This document shows, piece after piece, positions 27,764-38,375 of a DNA stretch of 64,000 bases. The notes beneath the pieces are model-generated. The model was not told the origin of the DNA and searched no databases. It was given only the letters and a program-made list of their open reading frames with translations. The stretch lies in the NCBI RefSeq assembly GCF_001029445.1, contig NZ_LDOT01000002.1, positions 248,001-312,000 on the forward strand, read 5' to 3'. The position numbers were made by a program, and so were the translations under genes. This DNA is from Photobacterium aquae (GTDB taxonomy: Bacteria > Pseudomonadota > Gammaproteobacteria > Enterobacterales > Vibrionaceae). Within the stretch, counting starts at the first letter, position 1. Each line of letters starts with the position of its first letter.

Positions 27764-28279
27764 TTACTTACTTAGATTTTTCAATACTGCAAACGGATTT
27801 GGACGCTCATCAGCAACGGGGATCTCACCAAAAGTCATGTTTCCACTGGCTTTACAGTCAGCGTCATCATGCATAGCGACTTGAGGTAATTCCAGAATCA
27901 ACTCGTCTTCAACGATTTGAATCAGGTTGATCTCACCATTTTCGTCGACGTCAGCCGGCTCATAAGCTTCCGGTAAATCATCTGCTTCTTCAGGCTTGAA
28001 GAGCGGACTATAGCAGAACTCAACACTGTATTCGTGATTGAATTCTTCCTGGCATCGCTGACAGGTTAGCACCACTTCAACATCCGCGCGTCCGCGCACG
28101 AACGCGACATGGCGCTGGTCCAAGTCAAATGATAAGGTGACGTTTGCATCACGTGTTACGCTCTGCGTTGATTCAGCCAGACGCTCAAGAAGCTCGGCCT
28201 TGATGATACCATCATAATCGAGTTTTTTCTGAGCTGCGCGGACCGGATCAACCGTACGCGGCAATTTTACCTTTTGCAT
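27764..28279 (-). CDS. yceD: YceD (DUF177) 23S rRNA accumulation protein
   Basis: This 171-residue DUF177 protein is required in E. coli and plants for normal 23S rRNA levels. Landmarks are [10 protein letters not shown] near 92-101, the acidic central stretch [23 protein letters not shown] and [15 protein letters not shown]. Only one CxxC pair is seen. It is first in the yceD-rpmF-plsX-fab series, with a 300-bp divergent promoter region to maf upstream. Confidence 0.95.
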   Translation of the reverse strand: MQKVKLPRTVDPVRAAQKKLDYDGIIKAELLERLAESTQSVTRDANVTLSFDLDQRHVAFVRGRADVEVVLTCQRCQEEFNHEYSVEFCYSPLFKPEEADDLPEAYEPADVDENGEINLIQIVEDELILELPQVAMHDDADCKASGNMTFGEIPVADERPNPFAVLKNLSK

Positions 28280-28580
28280 AGGGCGCGAATATTAGCCTTC
28301 TAATCAGTGTGAGTCAAAGGAAATGTGTGCGAATTAACAGCATTTAGCCATTTCGTCGCCTCCTAACCAGAGACAGACGAGTTCACACAGCTACTTCCAC
28401 CATTTTGTCTGCTATCTGTTTGTTCGGCAACACAATGACAACACTGCTTACACCGCACAAATAACGCACAAAAAATGGCGAAAAGGCCACCAACCCCATC
28501 ACATCAGCTACCAGTATAACGTAGCCATCGCAAACCCGGACGCGTAGACTACCACAACCCTAATTTAATCGGAAAGCACC
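28280..28580. promoter_or_regulatory. Divergent promoter region between yceD and maf
   Basis: A 301-bp gap between divergent genes with no ORF. It must contain both promoters; I could not pick a convincing -10/-35 pair by eye. Confidence 0.45.
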
Positions 28581-29162
28581 ATGAACCAACCTTTGCTGCT
28601 GGCCTCGACCTCTCCGTATCGCCAAATGCTCCTCAACAAACTGGAATTAACCTTCTCCACCGCCAGCCCCAATACCGATGAAAGTGTCTACCCTGGGGAA
28701 TCTGCCGAACAACTGGTATGCCGCCTTGCAGAAGCCAAGGCCAAAGCGTGTGCCGACCAGCATCCCGAACACCTCATTATCGGTTCCGACCAAGTCTGCG
28801 TTATCAACAATGAGATTGTCGGCAAGCCGCATACCACGGAAAACGCCTGCAAGCAGCTTGAGGCAGCCAGTGGCCAAACTGTCACCTTCTATACTGGCCT
28901 ATGTCTTCACAACGCCAAGACCGGCCACAGCCAGGTTATTTGCGAGCCCTTCCACGTCCATTTCCGCCAGCTAACCAGCGAGGCTATTCGTCGCTATGTC
29001 GAACGAGAGCACCCCCTCAACTGCGCCGGTAGCTTCAAAAGCGAAGGGTTGGGGATCGCCTTGTTCGACCGCTTGGAAGGCCGTGACCCCAATACCCTTG
29101 TTGGCCTACCGCTGATAACACTGTGCGAGATGCTCGCCGCCGAAGGCATCGACATACTTTAA
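28581..29162 (+). CDS. Maf-family nucleotide pyrophosphatase (YceF type)
   Basis: This 193-residue Maf/HAM1-fold enzyme hydrolyses non-canonical nucleoside triphosphates. The YceF subgroup prefers 7-methyl-GTP. The substrate loop is [13 protein letters not shown] (6-18). IIGSDQVC near 66-73 contains the catalytic aspartate, and GKPHT and [10 protein letters not shown] follow. The S-P-Y-R opening and location next to rluC match yceF of E. coli. Confidence 0.94.
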   Translation: MNQPLLLASTSPYRQMLLNKLELTFSTASPNTDESVYPGESAEQLVCRLAEAKAKACADQHPEHLIIGSDQVCVINNEIVGKPHTTENACKQLEAASGQTVTFYTGLCLHNAKTGHSQVICEPFHVHFRQLTSEAIRRYVEREHPLNCAGSFKSEGLGIALFDRLEGRDPNTLVGLPLITLCEMLAAEGIDIL

Positions 29163-29173
29163 CCGGCACCAGA

Positions 29174-29210
29174 TACAAAAACGGCAGTCATGATGACTGC
29201 CGTTTTTGTC
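29174..29210. terminator. Bidirectional terminator between maf and rluC
   Basis: A perfect palindrome AAAAACGGCAGTCAT / ATGACTGCCGTTTTT lies between two convergent genes, with T5 on either strand. Confidence 0.93.
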
Positions 29211-29230
29211 TTGTAGTACGACGAACCTTG

Positions 29231-30187
29231 TTAGCCTTTAAGGCGCAGTTGCTCAATGGCCTTATTGAGCATCGGTTCCATCGGTGCCGATATATCCATA
29301 GCCTCATCGGTATTCGGATGGGCAAATTTAATATTGGCCGCATGGAGGAACAAGCGATTCAGGCCCACCTTTTTAGTAAAGGCATCAAAACGCGGATCGC
29401 CATAACGATCGTCCCACGCAATCGGGTGTCCAGCGTACTGGCAGTGAACCCTGATCTGGTGGGTACGACCTGTCACCGGACTTGCTTGGATCAACGTGGC
29501 CTGTTGCAAACGCTCAATGATCTTAAAGCGGGTATCTGACGGCTTACCGTTCGGGTTAACCCGAACAATGCTATTCACCTCATTTTTCAAAAGCGGGGCC
29601 GTCACTTTCTTGCAGCTGGCTTTCCACTCGCCCATTACCAACGCAAAATAATATTTCTGCACGGTCTTGTTACGAAACTGCTCTTGAAGCTTGCGCAACG
29701 CAGAACGCTTCTTGGCCACCAGCAAAATCCCCGATGTATCGCGGTCAATGCGGTGTACCAATTCAAGGAAACGGGCATCAGGACGCAGAGCACGCAATGC
29801 TTCGATAGCACCAAACTTCAGGCCGCTACCACCATGCACCGCGGTACCCGATGGCTTGTTCAGGATCAGCATGTGGTCATCTTCATAGATGATGCACGAC
29901 TCCAGCTCAGCAACCTTGTCCAGCTTGGTGCTAACAGGTGCCTGCTCGTCCTTTTCAGGTAGCGTTACCGGCGGCACACGCACCAAATCGCCGTCTTGCA
30001 GCTTGTACTCTGGTTTTATACGCTTTTTGTTTACCCGTACCTCACCTTTGCGCAAAATACGGTAAATCATACTTTTTGGTACATTTTTAAGCCGCGCCCG
30101 AAGGAAATTATCGATTCGCTGGCCTGCAAAATCATCAGAAATCTCGATGAACTGCACTTTTGGTTTATCATCTTTCATGGGCGGCAT
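29231..30187 (-). CDS. rluC: 23S rRNA pseudouridine synthase RluC
   Basis: This 318-residue enzyme forms pseudouridines 955, 2504 and 2580 of 23S rRNA (E. coli numbering). The N-terminal S4 domain (about 18-75; RIDNFLRARLKNVPKSMIYRILRKGEVRVNKKRIK) precedes the catalytic domain with the aspartate in LVHRIDRDTSG (near 146). GRTHQIRVH is present near 240. A second in-frame ATG at 30178 is possible. The gene diverges from rne, the E. coli arrangement. Confidence 0.96.
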   Translation of the reverse strand: MPPMKDDKPKVQFIEISDDFAGQRIDNFLRARLKNVPKSMIYRILRKGEVRVNKKRIKPEYKLQDGDLVRVPPVTLPEKDEQAPVSTKLDKVAELESCIIYEDDHMLILNKPSGTAVHGGSGLKFGAIEALRALRPDARFLELVHRIDRDTSGILLVAKKRSALRKLQEQFRNKTVQKYYFALVMGEWKASCKKVTAPLLKNEVNSIVRVNPNGKPSDTRFKIIERLQQATLIQASPVTGRTHQIRVHCQYAGHPIAWDDRYGDPRFDAFTKKVGLNRLFLHAANIKFAHPNTDEAMDISAPMEPMLNKAIEQLRLKG

Positions 30188-30788
30188 TCTAACACGCCTC
30201 TATAACCAAGTAACCTCAAGATACTCGTAGCACAGTGATTTTCCCTCCTCGCCCCATACGGGCTCTTTTATCACGGCAAATTTGTCAATACCGCTTTGGT
30301 AACATATCTTTCCCCAGCACAAAACCTGACTATTGCCTCCAAGAATACGGCATCTTGCGCCCACTAAGAGATAAAGCAGATTGCCGCAAAAAAGTCACCC
30401 TGCTATGATTGGCGTGCAAGAGTAGAAAAAATTGCCTACCTTGCCAGCGAGGCGAGCAAAAGACCGCCTGCTTGATTGTTTTACATGCAACTCTGACGAG
30501 AAACGCAGCACGTGGCGTAAGACGTTAACTTCCTCAGAGTGATTTTTAGTGCATTCCAGTTTTGTTTTTATCACTGATGTGAAAGATACCGCCGCAGAAA
30601 GTCGGTGTGCCAGCTGTACAGAATAAGATCTAACCATCTTGGTACAGTTGGATGATATGTGTTGCCAAAAAGCACCCCTGAATTCCAGCCGTGAGGCTGC
30701 ATCTTCGATCAGACTTGGGGTCAGGCACCATCAGGACGAACACATTACCGGAGGCACTTGCTGACTATAAAAAACGAGTACAATAGAA
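30188..30788 (+). promoter_or_regulatory. rne promoter and long 5' leader
   Basis: The 600-bp gap before rne has no credible ORF. In enteric bacteria rne has a long structured 5' UTR through which RNase E autoregulates; the same is inferred here. Near the gene I see CAGCC-GTGA-GGCTG (30686-30699) enclosed by ACCCC/GGGGT (30674-30721). GGAGG lies at 30754-30758, well before the ATG. Confidence 0.5.
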
Positions 30789-33700
30789 ATGAAGAGAATG
30801 TTGATTAACGCAACTCAAAAGGAAGAGTTGCGCGTCGCATTGGTTGATGGGCAGAAGCTCTTTGATCTTGATATCGAAAGCCCTGGCCACGAATCTAAAA
30901 AAGCAAACATCTACAAAGGACGCATCACACGTATCGAACCAAGTCTGGAAGCAGCGTTCGTTGACTACGGTGCAGAGCGCCACGGTTTCCTCCCTCTTAA
31001 AGAAATCGCCCGTGACTATTTCCCTTCTGATTATTCTTACCAAGGCCGCCCTAACATTAAGGAAGTGCTGAAAGAAGGTCAGGAAGTAATTGTTCAGGTT
31101 GACAAAGAAGAACGAGGCAACAAAGGCGCAGCCCTTACCACTTTCATCTCCCTTGCGGGCAGCTACTTGGTTCTGATGCCAAACAACCCTCGTGCAGGCG
31201 GTATCTCCCGTCGTATCGAAGGTGAAGAACGCACCCAACTGAAAGCCGCACTAAGCACTCTGGAACTGCCTCAAGGCATGGGCCTAATCGTGCGTACCGC
31301 AGGTGTTGGCAAGTCAGCCGAAGATCTGAAATATGACCTAGACTACCTGCTAAACCATTGGGAACGCGTAAAACACGCATCAGATTCAGCGCCAGCACCT
31401 TTCCTAATCCATCAGGAAAGTAACGTCATTGCTCGTGCTATCCGTGACTACCTTCGCCGCGATATTGGCGAAATCGTCATCGACAGCAAAAAGATTTATG
31501 ACCGTGCACGCAGCCATATCGAACAAGTACGCCCTGACTTCCTAAGCCGCGTAAAACTTTACGAAAACAACGATACCCCGCTGTTCAATCACTACCAGAT
31601 CGAAAACCAGATCGAATCCGCCTTCCAGCGTGAAGTTCGTCTGCCATCCGGTGGCTCTATCGTTATCGACCCGACCGAAGCACTTACCTCTATCGATATC
31701 AACTCAGCCCGCGCAACCAAAGGCGGCGACATCGAAGAGACAGCGCTTCAGACTAACCTTGAAGCAGCCGATGAAATCGCTCGCCAGCTACGTCTTCGTG
31801 ACCTTGGCGGCCTAGTCGTTATCGACTTCATCGACATGACACCAGTACGTCACCAGCGCGAAGTAGAAAACCGCCTGCGCGAAGCTGTCCGCATGGACCG
31901 TGCCCGCGTTCAGATCGGTCGTATTTCTCGCTTCGGCCTATTGGAAATGTCTCGTCAGCGTCTGAGCCCGTCTCTGGCAGAAGCGAGCCACCACGTATGT
32001 CCTCGTTGTACCGGTACCGGCGTGATCCGTGATAGCGAATCACTGTCGCTGTCTATCTTGCGTCTGATCGAAGAAGAAGCACTGAAAGACAACACCTCTC
32101 AAGTACTAGCGGTTGTACCTGTCGCGATTGCTTCGTACCTGCTTAACGAAAAACGTCGTTCGGTACAGTACATCGAAAAATCACACGATGTACGCGTTAT
32201 CATCGTACCTAATGCCAACATGGAAACTCCGCATTTTGAGGTTGTCCGTGTTCGCGCCGGTGATGAATTCGACGCTCTGTCCTACCATTTGCCTAACGCA
32301 CTTGAAGCGCTTCGCGAAGCTGAATCCGGTGAGACAGCACAAGAGCGAGTGCCGACCAGAAAACGTGAAGAACCTGTACTTCAAGGTTTTGCCACACCGC
32401 CAGCACAACCTGCAGCAGCGGCACAGCCAGCCAAGGCCAAGCCACAATCTGCAAACGTTGCTGCTAGCAATGAAAAGCCAGGCTTCTTTAGCCGTATTTT
32501 CTCTGCCATTGCAAACTTCTTCTCAGGCAACAAGCCAGAAGTAGAAACCAAGCAAGAAGAGAAGAAAGAAGGCAACAAGCGTAATCGCCGTGATCGTCGC
32601 GACACCCGTCGTAATGGCGAACGTCAAGACAACCGTCGTGGTGAGCGCCAAGAAGGCAACCGCCGTGGTGAACGTCAGGAACGTGGCGAACGTCAAGAGC
32701 GTGGTGAGCGCCAGGACAACCGCCGCAATGCGAAAGACAACCGCCGTGGTCGTCAAGACCGCCAAGAGTCTGAAGTAAAGCAAAACACCGAGCAGCAGCG
32801 CGAACAACGTGAACAGCGTCAGTCTCGCCGCCGCGGTGAGCGCAACGAAAAAGCCAAAGACAATGCCGAGCAGCATGCTGAGAAGCAGAGCCAGCAGCCT
32901 CGCAAAGAGAAAGAGCAAAAGCGCCAATCTCGCCGCGAAGACGTTCAGGTTCAAAAGCAGCGCCGCAACGAAGAGCAGCCAGCCAAAGCTGAAAAGCCAA
33001 CTGTAGCCGTTGAGGAAAAGCAAGAGCAGGAAAAAACAACCAAAGTGAAACAGCGCCGCCAACGCCGTGATCTTCGCAAGAAAATCCGCGTGACCGACGA
33101 TGCAGAGCTAATGGCTGTAGCACCTGTAGATGCTCCAGTAGCAGAAGAGACAACAACCCCTTCTCCACTGGCCGAAATGGGTACAGCAATGGCAATGGCT
33201 GCCAAAGCGGAAGCCTCTGACCAAGACGTAGAGAACAAAGACGACAAGCAAGCCGAGCAAGACGGTAACCAGCGTCGTAACCGCCGTTCTCCTCGTCACC
33301 TTCGTGCCAGCGGCCAGCGCCGTCGCCGCATCCGTGACACACGTCCGGAGCAACAGGGCGATGTTGAGCAGCTTGTTACCGATGCAGTTGGTCAGGCCGT
33401 AGAGGAAGCAACCGATGTACTAAACGACATCGAGAATGTTGTGACTATCGTTGAGAAGCCAAAAGCTGCACCACGCCAACTAACAGGTGTTGCATCACCT
33501 GAGATGGCAATGGGCAAAGTATGGCCGTCAGCGCCTAAGTTGCCGGTTGAAGCACCTGTTGAAACAGCAGATGCCGAAGCAAGCGATGCAGCAGTAGAAG
33601 CACCAGCAAGCAATACTCTTGGTGGCGTTGCAATGCCTGAAATCGCAATGGGTAAAGCATTCCCGCTGCGTGAGCGTGCACCTAGCCAAGAAACGGCTGC

Positions 33701-34067
33701 AGTTTCTGCCGACAACGCACCTGTTGTTGATGGCGAAGCTGAGCAAGTTGCCCAAGCCGTTGCGGCAGCCCAAGCAGCTATGACAGCAATGAATGTCAGC
33801 GAAGAGCCTGCTCAAGATGCAGAGATCGTAGTGGAAGCCCCAGCGAAAGCTGCGGTTGCAGCAACGACAGCGCCAGTAACAGCAACTAGCCCTCGCGGCA
33901 ACCATGCTGTTGCCCAAATGGCTAAAGCACCTGCACCTGCATCATCAGCTGCTCCGATTGTGGTAGCAGTTGCACCGATGCGCGAACAGCGTCTTACTGC
34001 ACGCCAAGCTGGCAGCCAAACAGCAACCAGCCTTGCTACAGCGCCAATGACCAAGCCTACAATGTAA
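30789..34067 (+). CDS. rne: Ribonuclease E
   Basis: This is a 1092-residue endoribonuclease and degradosome scaffold. The catalytic half (1-530) has an S1 domain, DNase I-like aspartates D303 (TSIDINSA) and D346 (VIDFIDM), and the zinc-link CPRC with C404/C407. A membrane-anchoring amphipathic helix follows ([18 protein letters not shown], about 562-579), then a very long arginine-rich RNA-binding region (about 590-780). The C-terminus contains a duplicated PE-AMGK motif (around 900-914 and 946-960) and an end segment [15 protein letters not shown] resembling the PNPase-binding site of E. coli RNase E. The start [10 protein letters not shown] aligns with the E. coli protein. Confidence 0.97.
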   Translation: MKRMLINATQKEELRVALVDGQKLFDLDIESPGHESKKANIYKGRITRIEPSLEAAFVDYGAERHGFLPLKEIARDYFPSDYSYQGRPNIKEVLKEGQEVIVQVDKEERGNKGAALTTFISLAGSYLVLMPNNPRAGGISRRIEGEERTQLKAALSTLELPQGMGLIVRTAGVGKSAEDLKYDLDYLLNHWERVKHASDSAPAPFLIHQESNVIARAIRDYLRRDIGEIVIDSKKIYDRARSHIEQVRPDFLSRVKLYENNDTPLFNHYQIENQIESAFQREVRLPSGGSIVIDPTEALTSIDINSARATKGGDIEETALQTNLEAADEIARQLRLRDLGGLVVIDFIDMTPVRHQREVENRLREAVRMDRARVQIGRISRFGLLEMSRQRLSPSLAEASHHVCPRCTGTGVIRDSESLSLSILRLIEEEALKDNTSQVLAVVPVAIASYLLNEKRRSVQYIEKSHDVRVIIVPNANMETPHFEVVRVRAGDEFDALSYHLPNALEALREAESGETAQERVPTRKREEPVLQGFATPPAQPAAAAQPAKAKPQSANVAASNEKPGFFSRIFSAIANFFSGNKPEVETKQEEKKEGNKRNRRDRRDTRRNGERQDNRRGERQEGNRRGERQERGERQERGERQDNRRNAKDNRRGRQDRQESEVKQNTEQQREQREQRQSRRRGERNEKAKDNAEQHAEKQSQQPRKEKEQKRQSRREDVQVQKQRRNEEQPAKAEKPTVAVEEKQEQEKTTKVKQRRQRRDLRKKIRVTDDAELMAVAPVDAPVAEETTTPSPLAEMGTAMAMAAKAEASDQDVENKDDKQAEQDGNQRRNRRSPRHLRASGQRRRRIRDTRPEQQGDVEQLVTDAVGQAVEEATDVLNDIENVVTIVEKPKAAPRQLTGVASPEMAMGKVWPSAPKLPVEAPVETADAEASDAAVEAPASNTLGGVAMPEIAMGKAFPLRERAPSQETAAVSADNAPVVDGEAEQVAQAVAAAQAAMTAMNVSEEPAQDAEIVVEAPAKAAVAATTAPVTATSPRGNHAVAQMAKAPAPASSAAPIVVAVAPMREQRLTARQAGSQTATSLATAPMTKPTM

Positions 34068-34088
34068 TGTAAGTGGGTTATTCCACGC

Positions 34089-34126
34089 TAAAAAAAGCCA
34101 TGCAGTTTCTGCATGGCTTTTTCTTT
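34089..34126 (+). terminator. Intrinsic terminator after rne
   Basis: AAGCCATGCA-GTTTC-TGCATGGCTT is followed by TTTCTTT, 25 bp after the rne stop. Confidence 0.92.
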
Positions 34127-34264
34127 ATCTATACTAATACCCATCTAAACGCCTCAATAAACGCGCAGCTAGTCACATTCAAAATGCGGCAATCTATGCA
34201 TCCTCATTAACGTCGCCATGAAACATCCATAATCATTGTTTTTTCATGATTCATGTTACTTTCA

Positions 34265-34296
34265 TCAAATTTATTTATACTCATAAACAAATTTGA
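34265..34296 (+). promoter_or_regulatory. 32-bp inverted repeat upstream of the SulP gene
   Basis: TCAAATTTATTTAT and ATAAACAAATTTGA are inverted with one mismatch around a 4-base centre (ACTC). It sits about 100 bp before the SulP start in an A/T-rich promoter region. It could be an operator for a dimeric regulator or an RNA hairpin; no T-tract follows. Confidence 0.45.
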
Positions 34297-34312
34297 CGAA
34301 ATCAAGCGATTG

Positions 34313-34334
34313 AAAGTTGAACTAAATCACATAT
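34313..34334 (+). promoter_or_regulatory. Possible CRP site upstream of the SulP gene
   Basis: The right half AATCACAT is good; the left half (AAAGTTGA) is degenerate. Position is 65-85 bp before the ATG. Weak evidence. Confidence 0.3.
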
Positions 34335-34398
34335 TTCTGTAGGATGCGCAACTTTATATCTACACCCATCCATCATTACCGGAAGATAACTGAGTAAA

Positions 34399-35955
34399 AT
34401 GTTTGAGTTCCCACAATTTTCGAAGCAATCCGTCAAAAATGACGTTCTTTCCGGGCTTACGGTGGCCCTCGCCCTGGTTCCAGAAGCCGTGGCGTTCGCC
34501 TTCGTAGCAGGTGTTGACCCAATGGTTGGCCTGTATGCGGCCTTTATCGTCGGATTTGTAACTGCCGTTCTTGGCGGCCGTCCGGGCATGATTTCTGGTG
34601 CCACCGGTGCTATGGCTGTCGTCATGGTTAGCCTTGTTGCTGAACACGGTATCCAATACCTCTTCGCCGCTATCATGCTTGCAGGCGTCATCCAAATTTT
34701 GGCTGGGATATTTAAGCTGGGCAAATTCATCCGGATGGTTCCCCACCCGGTAATGATCGGTTTCGTCAATGGTCTGGCTATCGTCATCTTTCTGGCCCAG
34801 CTCGGCCAGTTCAAAGTCCCTGACGCCACCGGCGCATTGGTATGGATGCAGGGCCCTCAGCTCTACATCATGCTTGGGCTGGTACTGCTGACAATGGCGA
34901 TTATTCATTTCTTGCCTAAGTTGACCAAGGCCGTTCCGTCATCGCTGGTTGCTATTATCACCGTAACCTTGCTGGTTCATGGCCTAGGCCTTGATACCCG
35001 TACCGTGGTAGATTTCGTCCGCACTATGAGCGGCGATGCCAACGCTACTCTCGCAGGCTCATTGCCGACCTTTGCTCTACCTGAGGTTGGCTTCAATATG
35101 GAAACCCTGCGCATTATCCTACCTTACTCAGTGATCCTCGCCGCTGTCGGCTTGATTGAGTCCCTGTTGACCCTAACTGTTATCGATGAAATGACGGGTA
35201 CTCGAGGCCAAGGTAACCGAGAGTGTGTTGGCCAAGGTATTGCCAACATGACCTGTTCGGTATTTGGCGCTATGGGTGGCTGTGCGATGATCGGCCAGTC
35301 GATGATCAACATCAACTCGGGTGGCCGAGGCCGCCTGTCCGGCATCACGGGGGCCGTGGGCCTGCTGCTGTTTATCCTGTTCGGCTCATCACTGATTGAG
35401 ATGATTCCGCTAGCTGCCCTAGTTGGGGTAATGTTCATGGTTGTTATCGGCACCTTTGAGTGGGCAACTTTCAAGCTAGCTCGTAAAGTTCCAACCCATG
35501 ATTTCTTTGCGATCTTGCTGGTTACAGGCGTGACTGTGGCCTTCGACCTTGCTCTGGCCGTTATCGTCGGTGTGATTTACTCAGCGCTTGTCTTTGCCTG
35601 GGAACATGCCAAGCGTATCTACGCCACCAGCCATACCGATCAAAACGGCTCGAAAATTTATGTCGTCAATGGCCCGCTATTCTTCGGCTCGGCATCGCAC
35701 TTCCTTGAGCTGTTCGATGCCAAAAACGATCCGGCCAATGTCATTATTGATTTCGCCAATTCGCGTGTTGCCGATCACTCCGCCATCGAAGCGATTGATA
35801 CCGTTGCCGAACGTTACACCAACCAAGGCAAGACCCTGCATATTCGCCATTTGAGCCCTGAATGTCGCTCTTTGCTGAAAAAAGCCGGCAACTTGGTGGA
35901 AATTAACATGCTAGAAGATCCAACCTACAAGGTTGCGACCGATACGCTAGGCTAA
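34399..35955 (+). CDS. SulP-family anion transporter with STAS domain
   Basis: This is a 518-residue SLC26/SulP carrier. About 11-14 membrane segments span 15-400, opening with [33 protein letters not shown], the family signature. The cytoplasmic STAS domain lies at about 415-500 ([36 protein letters not shown]). Bacterial members move sulfate, bicarbonate or dicarboxylates, mostly with Na+ or H+. The short form here resembles marine bicarbonate-type (BicA-like) members, but the substrate cannot be read from sequence. It is a single gene between terminators. Confidence 0.92.
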   Translation: MFEFPQFSKQSVKNDVLSGLTVALALVPEAVAFAFVAGVDPMVGLYAAFIVGFVTAVLGGRPGMISGATGAMAVVMVSLVAEHGIQYLFAAIMLAGVIQILAGIFKLGKFIRMVPHPVMIGFVNGLAIVIFLAQLGQFKVPDATGALVWMQGPQLYIMLGLVLLTMAIIHFLPKLTKAVPSSLVAIITVTLLVHGLGLDTRTVVDFVRTMSGDANATLAGSLPTFALPEVGFNMETLRIILPYSVILAAVGLIESLLTLTVIDEMTGTRGQGNRECVGQGIANMTCSVFGAMGGCAMIGQSMININSGGRGRLSGITGAVGLLLFILFGSSLIEMIPLAALVGVMFMVVIGTFEWATFKLARKVPTHDFFAILLVTGVTVAFDLALAVIVGVIYSALVFAWEHAKRIYATSHTDQNGSKIYVVNGPLFFGSASHFLELFDAKNDPANVIIDFANSRVADHSAIEAIDTVAERYTNQGKTLHIRHLSPECRSLLKKAGNLVEINMLEDPTYKVATDTLG

Positions 35956-35974
35956 CTACACCCTAGACTTACCG

Positions 35975-36010
35975 ACAAAAACGCCCGCAACTGCGGGCGT
36001 TTTGTTTTTG
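35975..36010. terminator. Bidirectional terminator between SulP and lipoprotein genes
   Basis: AAAACGCCCGCA-ACT-TGCGGGCGTTTT type stem with T-rich tails on both strands, between convergent genes. Confidence 0.92.
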
Positions 36011-36020
36011 GTCTCGGGGC

Positions 36021-36716
36021 TCAGCCCAAATGGCGAGGCTTGGTGTTCTTTTCTGCCTCATAAACAGTGAGCCGAATGAAATGGACTATATCTTGGGTAA
36101 ACTGATCGACTATCTCTTTGATTTGCTGATATTTGAGCAGCTCGGTATCGTTTTCCAAAATATCTTCCGCCAGCAGGACACTCACCCGTTCGGCAAGTAC
36201 CTCCCCGCTTTGGCTGTCCAGCAATTGCGATTCCACCAACAGACGAACATTCCGATCACGCGTTCCAAGCAGCGCTTTAGTGGCGCCAATCAAAGCCCCA
36301 TACGGTAGCACCTCGGTGATTTTCAAATCCTCCATGTCGGTACTGGCCCGGCTGATTTCAACCTGCAACCGTGCCGCCTTCGGCCGAGAAGAATCAACAA
36401 TATCAATCCCCTTACCCAACTCATCGTGAAGAATTTGGGTCAGGCGCAGCGATACCCTGTCCAACACGCCCGCCGGCACTTGCGCGACATTTTTGGCCTG
36501 AGGGTGCACACCAACCGGATCGATCATCAACGTGTCATAGTGCGCTACCGTCAACGCCGGAGAAACCCATTGCAACCCGGTAGCATCCTCAATATAAGCA
36601 ACTTCGCTTAATGCATTCGGGTTGGCAATCCGGCTGAAATTCTGCTCTTCCTCAGTCGGTAATCGGCTTGAGCACCCAGCCAACAAAACTAACAATCCAC
36701 ATATTATAATTCGCAT
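36021..36716 (-). CDS. Predicted outer-membrane lipoprotein, DUF3313-like
   Basis: This is a 231-residue lipoprotein. The signal peptide ends in the lipobox LLAGC near residues 12-16 (MRIIICGLLVLLAGCSS), followed by SRLP, with no Asp at +2, so outer-membrane sorting is expected. The rest is a mixed alpha/beta domain with VEISRASTDMEDLK, PYGALIGATKALLG and LLVESQLLDSQSGEVLAERV, which resembles DUF3313 lipoproteins as I remember them. The start at 36716 follows GGGAGG with six-base spacing. The longer frame to 36872 runs into the divergent cobS start. Confidence 0.75.
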   Translation of the reverse strand: MRIIICGLLVLLAGCSSRLPTEEEQNFSRIANPNALSEVAYIEDATGLQWVSPALTVAHYDTLMIDPVGVHPQAKNVAQVPAGVLDRVSLRLTQILHDELGKGIDIVDSSRPKAARLQVEISRASTDMEDLKITEVLPYGALIGATKALLGTRDRNVRLLVESQLLDSQSGEVLAERVSVLLAEDILENDTELLKYQQIKEIVDQFTQDIVHFIRLTVYEAEKNTKPRHLG

Positions 36717-36851
36717 AGCAACCTCCCTCACCCAAATGGAATGGCATACCGTATAAAACGGTATTACCAGAGTGGTTATAGCTTTATCGACGAATATTGA
36801 GTAACTTATACCCACTTTGCGATTTGTCTCCCGTCCTGACCCGGAATCATT

Positions 36852-37619
36852 ATGTTCAAGCACCAATGGCACCTATTTCTTATCGCCCTCGCTTTCTTTA
36901 CCCGGATCCCCATTCCGGCTTCCGTGCCCTATTCCCCTGAACTACTCAACAGTGCCAATCGTTATTTTGCTCTGGTCGGTATTATCGTCGGGGGGATTTG
37001 TGCTGCTGTCTTTGGCGTGAGCCAATGGCTGCTCCCAACCGAAATCGCCATCTTGCTATCCATGGTTGCAGGATTATTGATCACAGGTGCTTTTCACGAA
37101 GACGGGCTAGCCGATGTCTTTGACGGGTTCGGCGGTGGTTGGGAGACAGAGCAAAAGCTCAAGATCATGAAAGATTCCCGCCTCGGCACCTACGGGGCTG
37201 CCGCCCTCATTCTGGCCTTGCTGCTAAAGTGGACCAGCCTCTCGGCATTGGCCGGGCATTCTGTCACACAAACCATGCTAGCCATTGTTTGCCTGCACGG
37301 CCTGAGCCGCGCCGTTGCAGCTAGTCTTATCTTCAGCTATCCCTATGTCAGGCTTGATGCAGAAAGCAAGGTCAAGCCGCTGGCCAACCAACAAAGCCCG
37401 CAGGATTTGTGGGTTTTAATTTTCACCAGTTTGATTATATTGCTGGTTCTACCCATGACGACAGCCGTGCTCCTCGCCGTTACTCTGGTTATTGTTCGCT
37501 ACCTCTGCGCGCGGTGGTTCGTTCGCCAGCTCGGCGGCTACACCGGAGACTGCCTTGGCGCTGCCCAACAGCTCTCGGAGCTTAGCGGCTATCTGGTACT
37601 GCTTGCGTTATGGCATTAA
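36852..37619 (+). CDS. cobS: Adenosylcobinamide-GDP ribazoletransferase
   Basis: This 255-residue inner-membrane enzyme performs the last joining step of cobalamin synthesis, attaching alpha-ribazole to AdoCbi-GDP. Landmarks are FFTRIPIP (15-22), FHEDGLADVFDGFGGG (75-92; metal-binding acidic motif) and MKDSRLGTYGA (104-114), with six or more hydrophobic segments. It is divergent from the lipoprotein gene and followed by cobO 44 bp later. No cobalamin riboswitch is visible upstream. With no corrin-ring genes nearby, it probably serves cobinamide salvage, although those genes could lie elsewhere. Confidence 0.95.
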   Translation: MFKHQWHLFLIALAFFTRIPIPASVPYSPELLNSANRYFALVGIIVGGICAAVFGVSQWLLPTEIAILLSMVAGLLITGAFHEDGLADVFDGFGGGWETEQKLKIMKDSRLGTYGAAALILALLLKWTSLSALAGHSVTQTMLAIVCLHGLSRAVAASLIFSYPYVRLDAESKVKPLANQQSPQDLWVLIFTSLIILLVLPMTTAVLLAVTLVIVRYLCARWFVRQLGGYTGDCLGAAQQLSELSGYLVLLALWH

Positions 37620-37663
37620 ATCACGGTCAAAAGATCCAGCTACCAAAGAGAACAAGGAAACCT

Positions 37664-38269
37664 ATGGCAGAACAAAACCCAAAAAACGAACGTTACAAAG
37701 CCAGACAGGAAAAAGTGAAAGCTGAAATCGATGCCCGTATCGATGCCGCTCAGGAAGAAAAAGGCCTATTCCTTATCATTACCGGCAACGGCAAGGGAAA
37801 ATCGACGTCGGGGTTTGGCACTATTGCCCGCGCCGTTGGCCACGGCCAGCAATGCGGTGTCGGCCAGTTCATCAAGGGGACGTGGGACTGTGGCGAACGA
37901 TCTCTGCTTGAACAGCATGGTGTTGACTTTGCCGTTATGGCTACGGGCTTTACTTGGGAGACCCAAAACAAAGAGGCTGACACAGTCGCCGCCCAAACCA
38001 CTTGGACTGAATGCAAACGCATGCTGGCCGATCAGCGTTACGATGTCGTCCTGCTCGACGAGTTGACCTACATGATCACCTACGGCTATATCGAGCTTGA
38101 GGAAGTACTCAGCGCCATCACTAACCGACCGCCGATGCAGTCCGTGATCGTCACTGGCCGAGGCGCCCACCGCGCTTTGATCGAGCTGGCCGATACTGTA
38201 TCAGAAGTGCGCAATGTCAAACACGCATTCGAAAGCGGCGTCAAAGCACGCAAAGGCATCGACTGGTAA
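37664..38269 (+). CDS. cobO: Cob(I)yrinic acid a,c-diamide adenosyltransferase
   Basis: This 201-residue CobA/CobO/BtuR-type ATP:corrinoid adenosyltransferase installs the 5'-deoxyadenosyl ligand on cobalt. The P-loop-like motif is ITGNGKGKSTSGFGT (about 38-52), then GVGQFIKGTWDCGE and LLDELTYMITYGY. I chose the ATG at 37664, preceded by AAGGAAACCT. The longer frame from 37610 would overlap cobS. It is likely co-transcribed with cobS. Confidence 0.94.
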   Translation: MAEQNPKNERYKARQEKVKAEIDARIDAAQEEKGLFLIITGNGKGKSTSGFGTIARAVGHGQQCGVGQFIKGTWDCGERSLLEQHGVDFAVMATGFTWETQNKEADTVAAQTTWTECKRMLADQRYDVVLLDELTYMITYGYIELEEVLSAITNRPPMQSVIVTGRGAHRALIELADTVSEVRNVKHAFESGVKARKGIDW

Positions 38270-38375
38270 GATTCCGATGCCCAATCCTATTGGGCATCAC
38301 CCCTTGGCATATCCCTTCATAACAACCACGCTTAAGGTTATAATTCGCAAAATTTTATTCCTATAAGGGTTAAGT

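Noticed and set aside
32488..33342. Long antisense frames across the RNase E tail
   Set aside because: Shadow frames caused by the repetitive Arg/Glu codons of rne; Cys/His-rich but without family features.
36717..36851. Cobalamin riboswitch upstream of cobS
   Set aside because: No B12-box (GCCACTG-like) sequence and too little space.
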